Shown here in pieces: positions 10,499 through 20,229 of a DNA stretch of 64,000 nucleotides. The notes below the pieces were generated by a model. It was not told the origin of the DNA. It searched no databases and worked only from the letters and a program-made list of their open reading frames with translations. The DNA lies in contig CP032039.1 of assembly GCA_008032935.1 (NCBI GenBank), positions 1 to 64,000 on the forward strand, written 5' to 3'. The stretch is from Helicobacter pylori. GTDB lineage: Bacteria; Campylobacterota; Campylobacteria; Campylobacterales; Helicobacteraceae. Every line of letters begins with the position of its first letter. The first letter of the stretch is position 1. A program made the translations under genes and the position numbers.

Positions 10499-11136
10499 TT
10501 AAAGCGATTAATATTTCTCATGCTTTTGAAAAGCCTCTTTATAATGGCGTGAATTTGCACATCAAGCCCAAAGAAAGCCTAGCGATTTTAGGCGTGAGTG
10601 GGAGCGGTAAAAGCACGCTTTTAAGCCATTTAGCCACCATGCTAAAACCCAATAGTGGGACGATCGGTTTGTTAGAACACCAGGATATTTATGCCTTAAA
10701 TTCCAAAAAGCTTTTGGAATTACGGCGCTTAAAAGTGGGCATAATCTTCCAATCGCATTACCTTTTTAAGGGTTTTAGCGCTTTAGAAAACTTGCAAGTC
10801 GCTTCCATCCTAGCCAAGCAAGAAATAAATCATTCCCTTTTAGAACAATTAGGCATAGCCCACACCCTAAAGCAAGGCGTGGGTGAATTGAGCGGCGGCC
10901 AGCAACAACGCTTAAGCATCGCCAGAGTGCTTTCTAAAAAACCTAAAATCATTATCGCTGATGAACCCACCGGGAATTTAGACACCACTAGCGCTAATCA
11001 GGTCATTAGCATGCTGCAAAATTACATTATAGAAAACGAAGGGGCGTTAGTCTTAGCCACGCATGATGAGCATTTGGCTTTCACTTGCTCTCAAGTCTAT
11101 CGCTTAGAAAAAGAATCTTTAATTAAGGAAAAATAA
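10495..11136 (+). CDS. ABC transporter ATP-binding protein, LolD/MacB type
   Basis: This is a 213-aa ATPase with Walker [10 protein letters not shown] (about 34-42), Q-loop [11 protein letters not shown], signature LSGGQQQR and Walker [13 protein letters not shown]. The [11 protein letters not shown] segment and small size place it with the LolD/FtsE/MacB group. Coupling to lnt by a 4-bp overlap supports a role in lipoprotein release. No permease gene is adjacent, so the partner is elsewhere. Confidence 0.85.
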   Translation: MIKAINISHAFEKPLYNGVNLHIKPKESLAILGVSGSGKSTLLSHLATMLKPNSGTIGLLEHQDIYALNSKKLLELRRLKVGIIFQSHYLFKGFSALENLQVASILAKQEINHSLLEQLGIAHTLKQGVGELSGGQQQRLSIARVLSKKPKIIIADEPTGNLDTTSANQVISMLQNYIIENEGALVLATHDEHLAFTCSQVYRLEKESLIKEK

Positions 11137-11138
11137 AA

Positions 11139-12161
11139 ATGTTGCAACGCCCTAAAATTGTCGCCGAATTGAGCGCTAATCATAACCAGGATTTAAACCT
11201 AGCTAAAGAAAGCCTTCATGCCATTAAGGAAAGCGGTGCGGATTTTGTCAAGCTCCAAACTTACACGCCAAGCTGCATGACTTTAGATTCTAAAGAAGAT
11301 CCTTTCATCATTCAAGGCACTTTATGGGATAAAGAAAATCTGTATGGATTATATCAAAAGGCTTCTACCCCCCTAGAATGGCATGCTGAATTGTTTGAGT
11401 TGGCTAAAAAGCTTGATTTAGGCATTTTTAGCTCGCCCTTTAGCTCAAAAGCTTTAGAGCTTTTAGAGAGCCTAGATTGCCCCATGTATAAAATCGCTAG
11501 TTTTGAAATCGTTGATTTGGACTTGATTGAAAAGGCCGCTCGCACACAAAAGCCCATTATCCTTTCTAGCGGTATCGCCACACACACCGAATTGCAAGAC
11601 GCTATCTCGTTGTGCAAAGGAGTGGGCAATTTTGACATCACCCTTTTAAAATGCGTGAGCGCTTATCCCAGTAAAATAGAAGATGCTAACCTATTAAGCA
11701 TGGTTAAATTAGGCGAAACCTTTGGCGTTAAATTTGGCTTGAGCGATCACACGATTGGTTCTCTTTGTCCCATTTTAGCCACCACTTTAGGAGCGAGCAT
11801 GATAGAAAAGCATTTCATTTTAAACAAATCCTTACAAACCCCAGACAGCGCTTTTAGCATGGATTTTAACGAATTTAAAAGCATGGTTGAAGCCATCAAG
11901 CAAAGCGTTTTAGCCTTAGGCGAAGAAGAGCCTAAAATCAATCCAAAGACTTTAGAGAAGCGAAGATTTTTTGCGCGCTCTTTATTTGTCATTAAGGATA
12001 TTCAAAAAGGCGAAGCATTGACTAGCGATAATATCAAAGCCTTACGCCCCAACCTTGGCTTACACCCTAAATTTTATAAAGAAATTTTAGGTCAAAAGGC
12101 ATCAAAATTTTTAAAAGCCAACACCCCTTTAAGCGCTGATGATATAGAACGCTCACTGTAG
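11139..12161 (+). CDS. pseI: Pseudaminic acid synthase
   Basis: This NeuB-family enzyme condenses PEP with a 6-deoxy-diacetamido-hexose to make pseudaminic acid, which glycosylates flagellins and is needed for motility. The N-terminal TIM barrel (about 1-270) opens with PKIVAELSANHNQD and shows the LSDHTIGS motif near 200. The C-terminal SAF (antifreeze-like) domain covers about 280-338 (RSLFVIKDIQKGE). The assignment to pseI rather than sialic acid neuB follows established H. pylori work on this locus. It starts 2 bp after the ATPase stop. Confidence 0.88.
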   Translation: MLQRPKIVAELSANHNQDLNLAKESLHAIKESGADFVKLQTYTPSCMTLDSKEDPFIIQGTLWDKENLYGLYQKASTPLEWHAELFELAKKLDLGIFSSPFSSKALELLESLDCPMYKIASFEIVDLDLIEKAARTQKPIILSSGIATHTELQDAISLCKGVGNFDITLLKCVSAYPSKIEDANLLSMVKLGETFGVKFGLSDHTIGSLCPILATTLGASMIEKHFILNKSLQTPDSAFSMDFNEFKSMVEAIKQSVLALGEEEPKINPKTLEKRRFFARSLFVIKDIQKGEALTSDNIKALRPNLGLHPKFYKEILGQKASKFLKANTPLSADDIERSL

Positions 12162-12699
12162 ATTTGATTAAAAAATGGGATTTTCAAATTTGTTTTGTGG
12201 TTTTAGATTTGATTTTAAACTCATTTTCTTTATTTTATAAACTCTTAAGGGGATAGGGAATATCACTCTCATCACATATTGCAACTAGAGCCTTATTTAA
12301 ATTCCAATTAACTTCAATTTTTTAATAAAAACAAGATTACTTTGTTGTTATCGTTTTAAACCTTATAATAAATCCCATTTTTTAGGGAAATATTTTGCAC
12401 TTAATACCCCATAACCCCCAATCAAATTCCCTAACCCCTAAAGACAGCTTTTTAAGAGATTATCCGCTTGATTAAATCAAGCTCTTATATCAATCTCTTA
12501 TGTTTAATCTTAAAAAATGCCTTTGAACATTTTTATTGGCACTCAATGAAAAAAGTCAATCCATTTTAAATAATTTTTAATCACAGATTCCACACACGCT
12601 CTAAATAAAGCTCATTAAACAAAGCTCAAATAAGGGGGCTGATAATACCCCTTATGACAAAAAGGCTGTTTCTAAAGCACTAGATCAATAAAAATAATC
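12162..12699. other. Convergent gene-free gap holding a diverged intergenic repeat
   Basis: Between the pseI and efp stops there is no supportable gene. The stretch is AT-rich and carries the most diverged copy of the hairpin repeat described at 26.7, 50.1, 50.5 and 54.9 kb. The last 150 bp show nothing I can name. Confidence 0.5.
12216..12540 (+). repeat. Dispersed intergenic repeat, copy A (diverged)
   Basis: Shared blocks are AAACTCATTTTC, CTTAAGGGGATAGGG, a C-rich ATACCCC-ATAACCCCC arm, ATCCGCTTG, GCTCTTATAT and ATGCCTTTGAACATTTTT, in the same order as in the other four copies. Extra sequence separates the first two blocks from the rest. Confidence 0.5.
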
Positions 12700-13263
12700 T
12701 CACTTCACCTTTTCAAGATACTCTTCTGTTTCCGTATTGACTTTAATCACTTCACCCTCTAAAACATGGAAAGGCACTTGCACGACCGCACCGGTTTCTA
12801 AAGTCGCTGGTTTTTTGCTCGCGCTTGAAGTATCGCCCTTAAAATTAGGGGCTGTTTCTACAATCTTTAAAGCCACAACTTGCGGCACATCCACTGAAAT
12901 CGCCTTGTCATTATGCAATAAAACCTGCACTTGCATGCCGTCTAGCATCCATTTAGAAGCATCACCCACTTGAGAGTCGTTCAAAGCGATTTGCTCATAG
13001 CTCTCTATGTCCATGAATTGGTATGTATCGCCATCGTGATAAAGGTATTGCATCGTTTTTTCAACCAAATTAGGCTCTTCGCACTTATCCCCCGCATGGA
13101 AAGTCTTCTCAATCACCTTGCCATCTAAAAACGATTTGATTTTCGCACGCACAAAAGCCGCACCCTTGCCGGGCTTGACATGCTGGTATTCTACGATCCT
13201 ATAAGGCACACCGCCCAATTCAATTTTCAAGCCCTTTTTGAGCTCGCTCATCCCAATTGCCAT
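12700..13263 (-). CDS. efp: Translation elongation factor P
   Basis: This 187-aa factor relieves ribosome stalling at polyproline. It has an N-terminal KOW-like domain with the loop [12 protein letters not shown] (about 31-42), which carries the lysine that some species modify, followed by two OB domains ending [13 protein letters not shown]. The start ATG at 13261-13263 has AAGGAAAGAG upstream. It follows fba by 21 bp in the same operon. Confidence 0.96.
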   Translation of the reverse strand: MAIGMSELKKGLKIELGGVPYRIVEYQHVKPGKGAAFVRAKIKSFLDGKVIEKTFHAGDKCEEPNLVEKTMQYLYHDGDTYQFMDIESYEQIALNDSQVGDASKWMLDGMQVQVLLHNDKAISVDVPQVVALKIVETAPNFKGDTSSASKKPATLETGAVVQVPFHVLEGEVIKVNTETEEYLEKVK

Positions 13264-13284
13264 GTTACACTCTTTCCTTGTTGA

Positions 13285-14208
13285 TTAAATTTTATTAGCA
13301 CTACCCAAAAGTTTCATGCGCTCTTTGACCACATTTTTAAGTGCTAATTGGGCCGGAGAAAAAAACTTCCTCAAATCAAATTGGCTCTTATCTTCGTTAG
13401 CCACCTTGCGCACTTCTGCGATGAAAGCGATCCTTAAGTCCGTGTCGGTATTGACTTTATTGATCCCCCCTTTTATAGATTCTTGTAAAAATTCAAAAGG
13501 CACGCCCTTAGAGCCTTTCAAATCGCCTCCAGCGTCCAAATAAGATTTCCTCACATCATCTGGTATCGCGCTCGCTCCATGCAAAACTAAAGGGATATTA
13601 GTGAGCCTTTTGACTTCTTGCAAGCGTTCAAAATCCAATTTTGGCTCACCCTTAAACTTAAACGCTCCATGGCTTGTCCCAATGGCTGGGGCTAAGTAAT
13701 CCACTTGAGATTCTTTGACAAACCGCTCCGCTTCTTTAGGATTCACTAACACCGCATCTTTTTCATCTACTGAAATATTGTCTTCAATCCCCATTAAACG
13801 CCCCAACTCCGCTTCCACGCTCACTCCAGCGTTATGCGCCATTTTGACCACTTTAGAAGTCAATTCCAAATTTTCTTCAAACGCATGATGAGACGCGTCA
13901 ATCATCACAGAAGTGAAACCCGCTTTCACGGCTTTTTCGCAGCTTTCAAAAGTCGTGCCATGATCTAGGTGTAAGGCTACAGGAATGTGCGGGTAGCGTT
14001 CGCACATGATTTTCACCATGCCCACCGCCATATCAATCCCCATGTATTTGATCGCTCCTTCACTCGCTTGAATGAAAAGCGGGGAATTTTCTTCGTTTCC
14101 TGCTTCAAAAATAGCGTTTAGCATTTCAAAATTCACGAAATTAAACGCCCCCACCCCATAACCTTCTTTATGGGCTTTCAATAAGATTTCATTGCCTTTA
14201 ACTAACAT
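13285..14208 (-). CDS. fba: Fructose-bisphosphate aldolase, class II
   Basis: This zinc-dependent aldolase cleaves fructose-1,6-bisphosphate in glycolysis and makes it in gluconeogenesis. Zinc ligands are visible in HLDHGTTFE (about 80) and LVLHGASAIP (about 210), and the second metal region in MIDASHHAFEEN. At 307 aa it has the normal length for the short class II type. It sits between the parvulin gene (16 bp upstream) and efp. Confidence 0.95.
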   Translation of the reverse strand: MLVKGNEILLKAHKEGYGVGAFNFVNFEMLNAIFEAGNEENSPLFIQASEGAIKYMGIDMAVGMVKIMCERYPHIPVALHLDHGTTFESCEKAVKAGFTSVMIDASHHAFEENLELTSKVVKMAHNAGVSVEAELGRLMGIEDNISVDEKDAVLVNPKEAERFVKESQVDYLAPAIGTSHGAFKFKGEPKLDFERLQEVKRLTNIPLVLHGASAIPDDVRKSYLDAGGDLKGSKGVPFEFLQESIKGGINKVNTDTDLRIAFIAEVRKVANEDKSQFDLRKFFSPAQLALKNVVKERMKLLGSANKI

Positions 14209-14224
14209 GATAACACCTCATCAA

Positions 14225-15124
14225 TTACTTGTTGATAACAATTTTAGCATGCTTTCTTAGTTCCTCGATTCGTTGATTCATGCGTTCTTGGAAAAGCTTT
14301 TCTTGTAACATCCCCTTAATGGTGGGTTTAGCTTGCTCATAAGTATAAGTTACAGGGCTATCTTTAGAAATCAAATAGATAATATGATAACCAAACTCTG
14401 TTTTAACAGGGGTTTTAGTGTAATTCCCAGGAGTTAGAGCGAAAGCGGCTTTAGAAAAATCCGGAGCCATTTGGTTTTTCTGGAATTTCCCTAAATCACC
14501 GCCATTTTGCGCGTTCTTACTGTTAGGATCAATCGTATCACGATTGGCTAACTCAATGAATTTGGCTTCTTTTTTGGTCTTTGGCTGTTTGTCAATCTCA
14601 GAAATAATCCGTTTAGCTTCATCTTCGGTTTTCACTAAAATATGCCTAGCGTGGGCTTCTTGCTTGACAAAAAGCTGATCTTTATTGGCGTTGTAAAAAT
14701 CCTGCATTTCTTTTTCTGGGATTTGGATTTTTTTCACTTCTTCAGCCTGTTTTTTAGCCCAAAATTCCACTAAAGCCTGTTTTTTAACCGCTTCCATCAT
14801 CGCTTTAAATTCTGGAGTCTGATTAAGCTTTTCTGCCTTAGCTTCATTTTCTACAAGCGCGGTGCGGATAGCTTGCTCAATCAAGGCTTCTTTTTCTTTC
14901 TCTTTAAGCTTGTCAAAATCAAAATTAGGATTTCGTTGCTTAATCATATCAAAATCGCTTTTGGTGATGGGTCTGCCATCCACTGTCGCTAACACGCCTG
15001 CTGAAGCATCGGTCGTTTCTTTCGTGTTATGCATAGCGTTATTCGCATTATGAGCCGGCTTGGCCATCAAAAACGACGCGCTCAACGCACCCACTAACGC
15101 TAAATTCAAGATATTTTTTTTCAT
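14225..15124 (-). CDS. Secreted parvulin-type peptidyl-prolyl cis-trans isomerase
   Basis: This 299-aa protein has a signal peptide (about 1-21, MKKN...SASFLMAKPA), a SurA-like N-terminal helical region (VDGRPITKSDFD), and a PpiC rotamase domain from about 155 (EAHARHILVKTEDEA) to 255 (TEFGYHIIYL). It assists folding of secreted and outer-membrane proteins in the periplasm. The H. pylori protein of this locus is known as a secreted antigen. It is the first gene of the operon with fba and efp. Confidence 0.92.
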   Translation of the reverse strand: MKKNILNLALVGALSASFLMAKPAHNANNAMHNTKETTDASAGVLATVDGRPITKSDFDMIKQRNPNFDFDKLKEKEKEALIEQAIRTALVENEAKAEKLNQTPEFKAMMEAVKKQALVEFWAKKQAEEVKKIQIPEKEMQDFYNANKDQLFVKQEAHARHILVKTEDEAKRIISEIDKQPKTKKEAKFIELANRDTIDPNSKNAQNGGDLGKFQKNQMAPDFSKAAFALTPGNYTKTPVKTEFGYHIIYLISKDSPVTYTYEQAKPTIKGMLQEKLFQERMNQRIEELRKHAKIVINK

Positions 15125-15167
15125 TGTGTGTTCTCCACTTTAAACTAATTTTCATCATTAAATTCAC

Positions 15168-15173
15168 ATTATA
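15168..15173 (-). promoter_or_regulatory. -10 box TATAAT for the parvulin-fba-efp operon
   Basis: On the minus strand GC-TATAAT lies 44 bp before the parvulin ATG, in the short divergent gap. Confidence 0.6.
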
Positions 15174-15233
15174 GCAAATTTAAAACAAAATCAGCTATCA
15201 TGATTATAGAAAACTCACATTGAGGGGTAAGAA

Positions 15234-15491
15234 ATGCTTAAAGTTGTTCATTCCATTCAAAGTGGGTAAAAAGTGTTCGCCTCAGATGTTGTAATAATAT
15301 TTATTATCTTTTTTGGTGTTAGTTTTATTCTTTTTGGAAAGAAAAAGAATGTTAAAGAAGATTCAAAATTTCATAAGACAATAATGAATATTATATTTAC
15401 CATTGCCGTTGTAATCGTTTTGTGTCCTTGGATACTGATGGTATTGTTTTACCCCATAATGTATTTATTACTGCATGTTATTCCATATTAA
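15234..15491 (+). CDS. Small two-helix membrane protein with an in-frame stop near the start
   Basis: From the GTG at 15273 the frame codes 72 aa with two hydrophobic segments (about 5-22 and 40-70) split by a Lys-rich loop (FGKKKNVKEDSK). A much better initiation site lies upstream in the same frame: AGGGGTAAGAA before the ATG at 15234. That frame runs 11 codons (MLKVVHSIQSG) to a TAA at 15267-15269, one codon before the GTG. Either an 11-aa leader is coupled to the membrane protein, or a longer gene carries a nonsense mutation. Base composition is more AT-rich than the neighbours. I do not recognise a family. Confidence 0.45.
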
Positions 15492-15601
15492 GTAATTTCT
15501 ATACCTTTAGTCAATCTCATATTGATAAGCTTGCTATGTAAGATTAAGGGACTTTGCGCTTAAATTACCCTAGCAAAGTGAGTGAAGAAGGATTTCAAGT
15601 T

Positions 15602-16330
15602 ATGGTTTTGTCTTTATCTATCCTTAAAAAAAGCTTTAATGATTTTTTAAGTGCTAGAATGCTTTTAATCAATCTTGGCCCTATCCTTTTGAGTTTGGCG
15701 TTTTTTGGAGCTGTTTTTTACTACAATGGCGCAAATATTGTGGGTTATTGCCAAACCTTATTACCGCAATCTTTGAATGACTATTCCCATTCTCAAGGCT
15801 TTTTTGCTGGCATGTTCGCATGGGTTTTTAAAGCGTTAGTGTATTTTCTTATTTTTTGGATTGCGATTCTTTTGAGTTTAGTCATCAATATTTTTGCGTC
15901 TGTTTTTTACACCCCTTTGGTGGTTTCTTATTTGCACCAAAAATATTATCCTCATGTTGTTTTAGAAGAATTTGGCTCTATCCTTTTTTCTATTAAGTAT
16001 TTTTTAAAAGCGCTCGCTTTTATGCTTATATTCTTAGCGGTTTTAACGCCCCTTTATTTCATTCCCTTTATAGGGGTCTTTGGGGTCTTTTTTTCTATAA
16101 TCGTGCATTTCCTTTTTTTCAAAAACACCATGAGTTTGGATATAGCCAGCATGATTTTTAATCATCAAAGCTATCAAAATTTACTCAAACAGCACCGATT
16201 AAAGCACTATCGTTTCTCGTTTTTTTGCTATCTTTTTTCCTTAATCCCTTTTTTTAATTTTTTTGCTACTTTATTACAAACCCTAATGCTAACGCACTAC
16301 TTTTTTATCCTTAAAGAAAAAGAATGCTAG
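15602..16330 (+). CDS. EI24/CysZ-like membrane protein
   Basis: This is a 242-aa protein with about four to six membrane segments and the EI24/CysZ-family layout (long paired helices with a loop around YTPLVVSYLHQKYYPHV). I chose the ATG at 15602, which has AAGGA nine bases upstream, over the TTG at 15554. In other bacteria CysZ is a sulfate permease, but here the role is uncertain. It overlaps fliR by 7 bp, so it is translationally coupled to a flagellar gene. Confidence 0.7.
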   Translation: MVLSLSILKKSFNDFLSARMLLINLGPILLSLAFFGAVFYYNGANIVGYCQTLLPQSLNDYSHSQGFFAGMFAWVFKALVYFLIFWIAILLSLVINIFASVFYTPLVVSYLHQKYYPHVVLEEFGSILFSIKYFLKALAFMLIFLAVLTPLYFIPFIGVFGVFFSIIVHFLFFKNTMSLDIASMIFNHQSYQNLLKQHRLKHYRFSFFCYLFSLIPFFNFFATLLQTLMLTHYFFILKEKEC

Positions 16331-17091
16331 ATTTCCTCCAAGAGCTTAGCACCCCCCATGTTGGGGATTTTTTCTTGTTGTTTTTAAGGGTTAGTGGGGT
16401 GTTATCTTTTTTCCCTTTTTTTGAAAACCATTTAGTGCCTTTATCGGTACGTGGGGCTTTGAGTTTGTATGTGAGCGCGATTTTTTACCCCACTTTAGAG
16501 TTTTCAAACGCCACTTACACGCCAGAGGGTTTTATCATCGCTTGTTTATGCGAGCTGTTTTTAGGGGTGTGCGCGTCTGTCTTTTTACAGATCGTCTTTG
16601 CGAGCTTGGTGTTTGCCACTGACAGCATTAGCTTTTCTATGGGGCTTACCATGGCGAGTGCTTATGATCCCATTTCAGGATCGCAAAAACCCATCGTGGG
16701 GCAAGCCCTTTTATTGTTAGCGATTTTAATTTTATTGGATTTATCGTTCCACCATCAAATCATTTTATTTGTGGATCACAGCTTAAAAGCCGTCCCTTTA
16801 GGGCGATTTGTCTTTGAGCCAGAATTAGCTAAAAACATTGTCAAAGCCTTTTCGCACTTGTTTGTCATAGGGTTTTCTATGGCGTTCCCTATTTTATGCT
16901 TGGTGTTATTGAGCGATATTATTTTTGGCATGATCATGAAAACCCACCCTCAATTCAACCTGCTCGCTATCGGATTTCCGGTTAAAATTGCGATTGGGTT
17001 TGTGGGCATTATTTTAATCGCTTCGGCTATCATGGGGCGTTTTAAAGATGAAATCAGCCTGGCCTTTAGCGTTATTAGTAAAATCTTTTAA
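16324..17091 (+). CDS. fliR: Flagellar biosynthesis protein FliR
   Basis: FliR is part of the core export gate of the flagellar type III secretion system in the inner membrane. At 255 aa it has six hydrophobic segments and family motifs FLRVSGVLSFFPFFENHLVP near the N-terminus and GFPVKIAIGF near 220. Its ATG lies inside the 3' end of the preceding membrane gene. Confidence 0.93.
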   Translation: MLDFLQELSTPHVGDFFLLFLRVSGVLSFFPFFENHLVPLSVRGALSLYVSAIFYPTLEFSNATYTPEGFIIACLCELFLGVCASVFLQIVFASLVFATDSISFSMGLTMASAYDPISGSQKPIVGQALLLLAILILLDLSFHHQIILFVDHSLKAVPLGRFVFEPELAKNIVKAFSHLFVIGFSMAFPILCLVLLSDIIFGMIMKTHPQFNLLAIGFPVKIAIGFVGIILIASAIMGRFKDEISLAFSVISKIF

Positions 17092-17100
17092 AGGATGAAC

Positions 17101-18276
17101 ATGATTAGTTTTAAAGAGGCTCTAAAAATCCATTCTAACATTCCCCTAAAACCCTTAGAAGTAGAAGTTGTCTCTTTGTTTGAAAGCGCAGGGCGCATTT
17201 TAGCAGAGGATATTATTTGCGTTCACACTTTGCCTAAATTCAATCAAAGCGCTATGGACGGCTATGGGTTTAAAATGCAAGATTTGGGCCAAAAAACTCA
17301 AATCGTTCAACACATCTTTGCCGGAGATGATGTGAGCGCTTTAGAAGTCAAAGAAAATGAATGCGTTAAAATCATGACTGGAGCGATGGTGCCAAAGGGA
17401 ATAGAAACGATCGTTCCCATAGAATGCATGCTAGAAAGCCATACAAATTTCGCCCTAGCTCCTAAAGATTTTAAAATTCACGCTAATATCCGTCAAAAGG
17501 GCGAAAACGCTTCTTTAAACAGCGTGTTAGTCCCTAAAAATACCCGTTTGAATTATGGGCATATCGCGCTCATTGCCTCTCAAGGGTTCAAAGAAATCAA
17601 AGCGTTTAGAAAATTAAAAATCGCTCTCTTTAGCAGCGGCGATGAATTAGTGCCTTTAGGGCAAAACGCCCTAGAATGCCAGGTTTATGATGTGAATTCA
17701 GTGGGTGTTTTTAACATGCTTAAAAACTACAACACGCATTTTCTAGGGGTTTTAAAAGATGATAAAAATTTACAGCTTAAAATACTTGAATTGCAAGACT
17801 ATGATGTCATCCTTTCAAGCGCGGGGGTGAGCGTAGGGGATAAAGACTTTTTTAAAGACGCCTTGAAAGAAAAAAACGCCCTTTTTTATTACGAAAAAGT
17901 CAATCTCAAACCTGGAAAACCGGTAACTTTAGCCCAACTCAATCAAAGCATTATTATAGGCTTACCGGGTAATCCTTTAAGTTGCTTACTGGTCTTACGA
18001 GTTTTGATTCTACCCTTATTGGAGCGCTTATCCTTGAATAAAGATTTTAAATTAAAACCCTTTAAGGCTCAAATCAATGCCCCCTTAAAGCTTAAAGACA
18101 AACGCACGCATTTGATTTTAGGCAACTATTCAAACCACCAATTCATTCCTTACAACAACAACCGCTATGAATCAGGAGCGATTCAAGCCCTTGCGCAAGT
18201 GGATTCTATCGCTCTAATTGATGAAGGAGTGGGATTAGTTCAGGGCGAAATTGAAATTTTAAGGTTTGAAAATTAA
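17101..18276 (+). CDS. moeA: Molybdopterin molybdenumtransferase
   Basis: MoeA inserts molybdate into adenylylated molybdopterin. Visible motifs are MDGYGF near 55-60, IMTGAMVPKG near 97, the MoCF-domain segments SSAGVSVGDKDF and KPGKPVTLA, and GLPGNPLS (about 293). I prefer the ATG at 17101, seven bases after AAAGG, to the ATG at 17095, which abuts it. The gene starts 9 bp after fliR. Confidence 0.9.
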   Translation: MISFKEALKIHSNIPLKPLEVEVVSLFESAGRILAEDIICVHTLPKFNQSAMDGYGFKMQDLGQKTQIVQHIFAGDDVSALEVKENECVKIMTGAMVPKGIETIVPIECMLESHTNFALAPKDFKIHANIRQKGENASLNSVLVPKNTRLNYGHIALIASQGFKEIKAFRKLKIALFSSGDELVPLGQNALECQVYDVNSVGVFNMLKNYNTHFLGVLKDDKNLQLKILELQDYDVILSSAGVSVGDKDFFKDALKEKNALFYYEKVNLKPGKPVTLAQLNQSIIIGLPGNPLSCLLVLRVLILPLLERLSLNKDFKLKPFKAQINAPLKLKDKRTHLILGNYSNHQFIPYNNNRYESGAIQALAQVDSIALIDEGVGLVQGEIEILRFEN

Positions 18277-18294
18277 AATGGCTTTTAACAATGC

Positions 18295-18300
18295 TATAAT
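18295..18300 (+). promoter_or_regulatory. -10 box TATAAT for prfB
   Basis: ATGC-TATAAT lies 36 bp before the prfB GTG start, with AAAGG just before the start codon. Confidence 0.6.
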
Positions 18301-18336
18301 GATGAGTTTAAAACCCCACTCATAAAGGTTCTGTTT

Positions 18337-19428
18337 GTGGATAACTACACCTATAGCGAATTGTTAAAAAGCTTGCAAAACAAATGCGATAATATCGCCT
18401 TAATCATCAAGCCTGAAAAGATCAAGCAAGAATTAGAACGCATTGAAAAAGAGCAAGAAGACCCTAATTTTTGGCAAGATGTCTTAAAAGCTAGAGACAC
18501 CAATAAAGAAAAAGTGCGCTTGAACCGCTTGCTAGAAACCTATCAAAAAACGAAAAATTCTTTAGATGAAAGCGTGGAATTGTTTGAACTCGCTCAAAAC
18601 GATAACGATGAGGTTACTTTATCCTTGCTCTATGAAGAGGCTCCCATTTTAGAACACAGCGTGCAAAAAGTGGAAATTGAAATCATGCTAAGCGGTGAAA
18701 ACGACGCTTCAAACGCTATTATCACCATTCAGCCTGGAGCGGGGGGGACTGAAAGTCAGGATTGGGCGAGCATTTTGTATCGCATGTATTTGAGGTGGGC
18801 GGAAAGAAGGGGCTTTAAAAGCGAGATTTTAGATTATCAAGATGGCGAAGAAGCGGGCATTAAAGGGGTCGCCTTTATCATTAAGGGCGAAAACGCTTAT
18901 GGCTATTTGAAAAATGAAAACGGGGTGCATAGGCTTGTAAGGATTTCGCCCTTTGATGCGAACGCCAAACGGCACACGAGTTTTGCGAGCGTGCAAATTA
19001 GCCCTGAATTGGACGATGATATTGATATAGAAATTGATGAAAAAGATGTCCGTTATGATTATTATAGAGCCAGTGGGGCAGGCGGTCAGCATGTCAATAA
19101 AACAGAAAGTGCGGTTAGGATCACGCATTTCCCTACCGGCATTGTGGTGCAATGCCAAAACGACAGGAGCCAGCATAAAAACAAAGCGAGCGCGTTAAAA
19201 ATGCTTAAATCCAAGCTTTATGAATTGGAATTAGAAAAGCAGCAAAGCAGCGCCAAAAATGAAGAAAAAAGCGAGATCGGTTGGGGGCATCAAATAAGAA
19301 GCTATGTCCTAGCCCCCTACCAGCAAGTCAAAGACGCGCGCTCCAATATTGCTTATAGCAATGTGGAAGCGATTTTAGACGGCGATATTGATGCGATTTT
19401 AGAGGGCGTTTTGATTGCTAAAGCTTAA
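18337..19428 (+). CDS. prfB: Peptide chain release factor 2
   Basis: RF2 terminates translation at UGA and UAA. The class is shown by the SPF tripeptide ([12 protein letters not shown], about 203-205), where RF1 has PxT, and by the GGQ motif in [14 protein letters not shown] near 247. The reading frame is continuous from the GTG start through 363 aa, so there is no internal UGA and no programmed +1 frameshift of the E. coli kind. Confidence 0.95.
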   Translation: MDNYTYSELLKSLQNKCDNIALIIKPEKIKQELERIEKEQEDPNFWQDVLKARDTNKEKVRLNRLLETYQKTKNSLDESVELFELAQNDNDEVTLSLLYEEAPILEHSVQKVEIEIMLSGENDASNAIITIQPGAGGTESQDWASILYRMYLRWAERRGFKSEILDYQDGEEAGIKGVAFIIKGENAYGYLKNENGVHRLVRISPFDANAKRHTSFASVQISPELDDDIDIEIDEKDVRYDYYRASGAGGQHVNKTESAVRITHFPTGIVVQCQNDRSQHKNKASALKMLKSKLYELELEKQQSSAKNEEKSEIGWGHQIRSYVLAPYQQVKDARSNIAYSNVEAILDGDIDAILEGVLIAKA

Positions 19429-19497
19429 GTGCGCTAAAATGACGGCTAGGAATTATAGTTAAAAACGCTTTTTAAAACCAATTGGCAAGGAACAACA

Positions 19498-20229
19498 ATG
19501 ACACAAGAAGAATTAGACGCTTTGGTGAATGGTGGCGATTTGGAAAATTTGGAAGCCTTAGAGGCTAAAGAAGAGGCTAAAGAGCCAACTAAAGAGAAAG
19601 AAGAGGTTAAAGAATCCAAAGAAAGCTCTAGCCAAAAAATGACCGTCAAAAAAGAAGACGCTGAAAAATACGGCAAGATTAGCCCTAATGAATGGCCTCC
19701 TCCTCCCCCCACTGAAGAGCATAAAGTCGTGCATCAATTAGATGATGTTACAAGAGATTCTGAAGTGAAAGCCACGCAAATTTTTGATCAATTGGATTTG
19801 ATCGGGGCTAGTGCTGAAAAAATCGCTAAAATGGTTAAAAAAATCCAAGAACCTTTGCAAAAACACCAAGAAATTTTTGACAATTTGCATGCGCATTTCC
19901 CCCATGTTGAATCTTTTAAAACCGCGCTCAATGAGCAACAAGAAATCCTAAACGCCCTTAAAAGCATTGAAGAAGAAGCCGCTAATTGCTCTGATAGCTC
20001 CATGCAAGCGATGGATATTATGCAGTTTCAAGACATCCACCGCCAAAAAATTGAACGAGTGGTCAATGTCATGCGAGCGCTCAGCCAATACATGAATTCG
20101 CTTTTTGAAGGCAAAATTGATGATTCTAAGCGCGTGAGTTCAGCGACTTTTATCACCGGCGATGACGATAAAGATTTAGCCAGTGCGGACGATATTGAAG
20201 CCTTGATCGCTTCTTTTGGAGCCAAGTGA
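19498..20229 (+). CDS. cheZ: Chemotaxis CheY-phosphate phosphatase CheZ
   Basis: CheZ removes phosphate from CheY to reset motor switching. The 243-aa protein has an acidic, lysine-rich N-terminus, a long helical region, the catalytic segment DIMQFQDIHRQK (about 171-182, with the active Gln and Asp) and a C-terminal CheY-binding tail, ADDIEALIASFGAK. The family is remote from enterobacterial CheZ, but the two motifs are clear. AAGGAAC precedes the ATG. Its stop overlaps the next gene's GTG. Confidence 0.85.
   Translation: MTQEELDALVNGGDLENLEALEAKEEAKEPTKEKEEVKESKESSSQKMTVKKEDAEKYGKISPNEWPPPPPTEEHKVVHQLDDVTRDSEVKATQIFDQLDLIGASAEKIAKMVKKIQEPLQKHQEIFDNLHAHFPHVESFKTALNEQQEILNALKSIEEEAANCSDSSMQAMDIMQFQDIHRQKIERVVNVMRALSQYMNSLFEGKIDDSKRVSSATFITGDDDKDLASADDIEALIASFGAK

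Noticed and set aside
18337-18420. Possible programmed +1 frameshift site in prfB as in E. coli
   Set aside because: The frame is continuous from the GTG start with no in-frame TGA near codon 26.
18829-19176. 115-codon minus-strand frame inside prfB
   Set aside because: It is the antisense shadow of a conserved release factor gene with no ribosome site.
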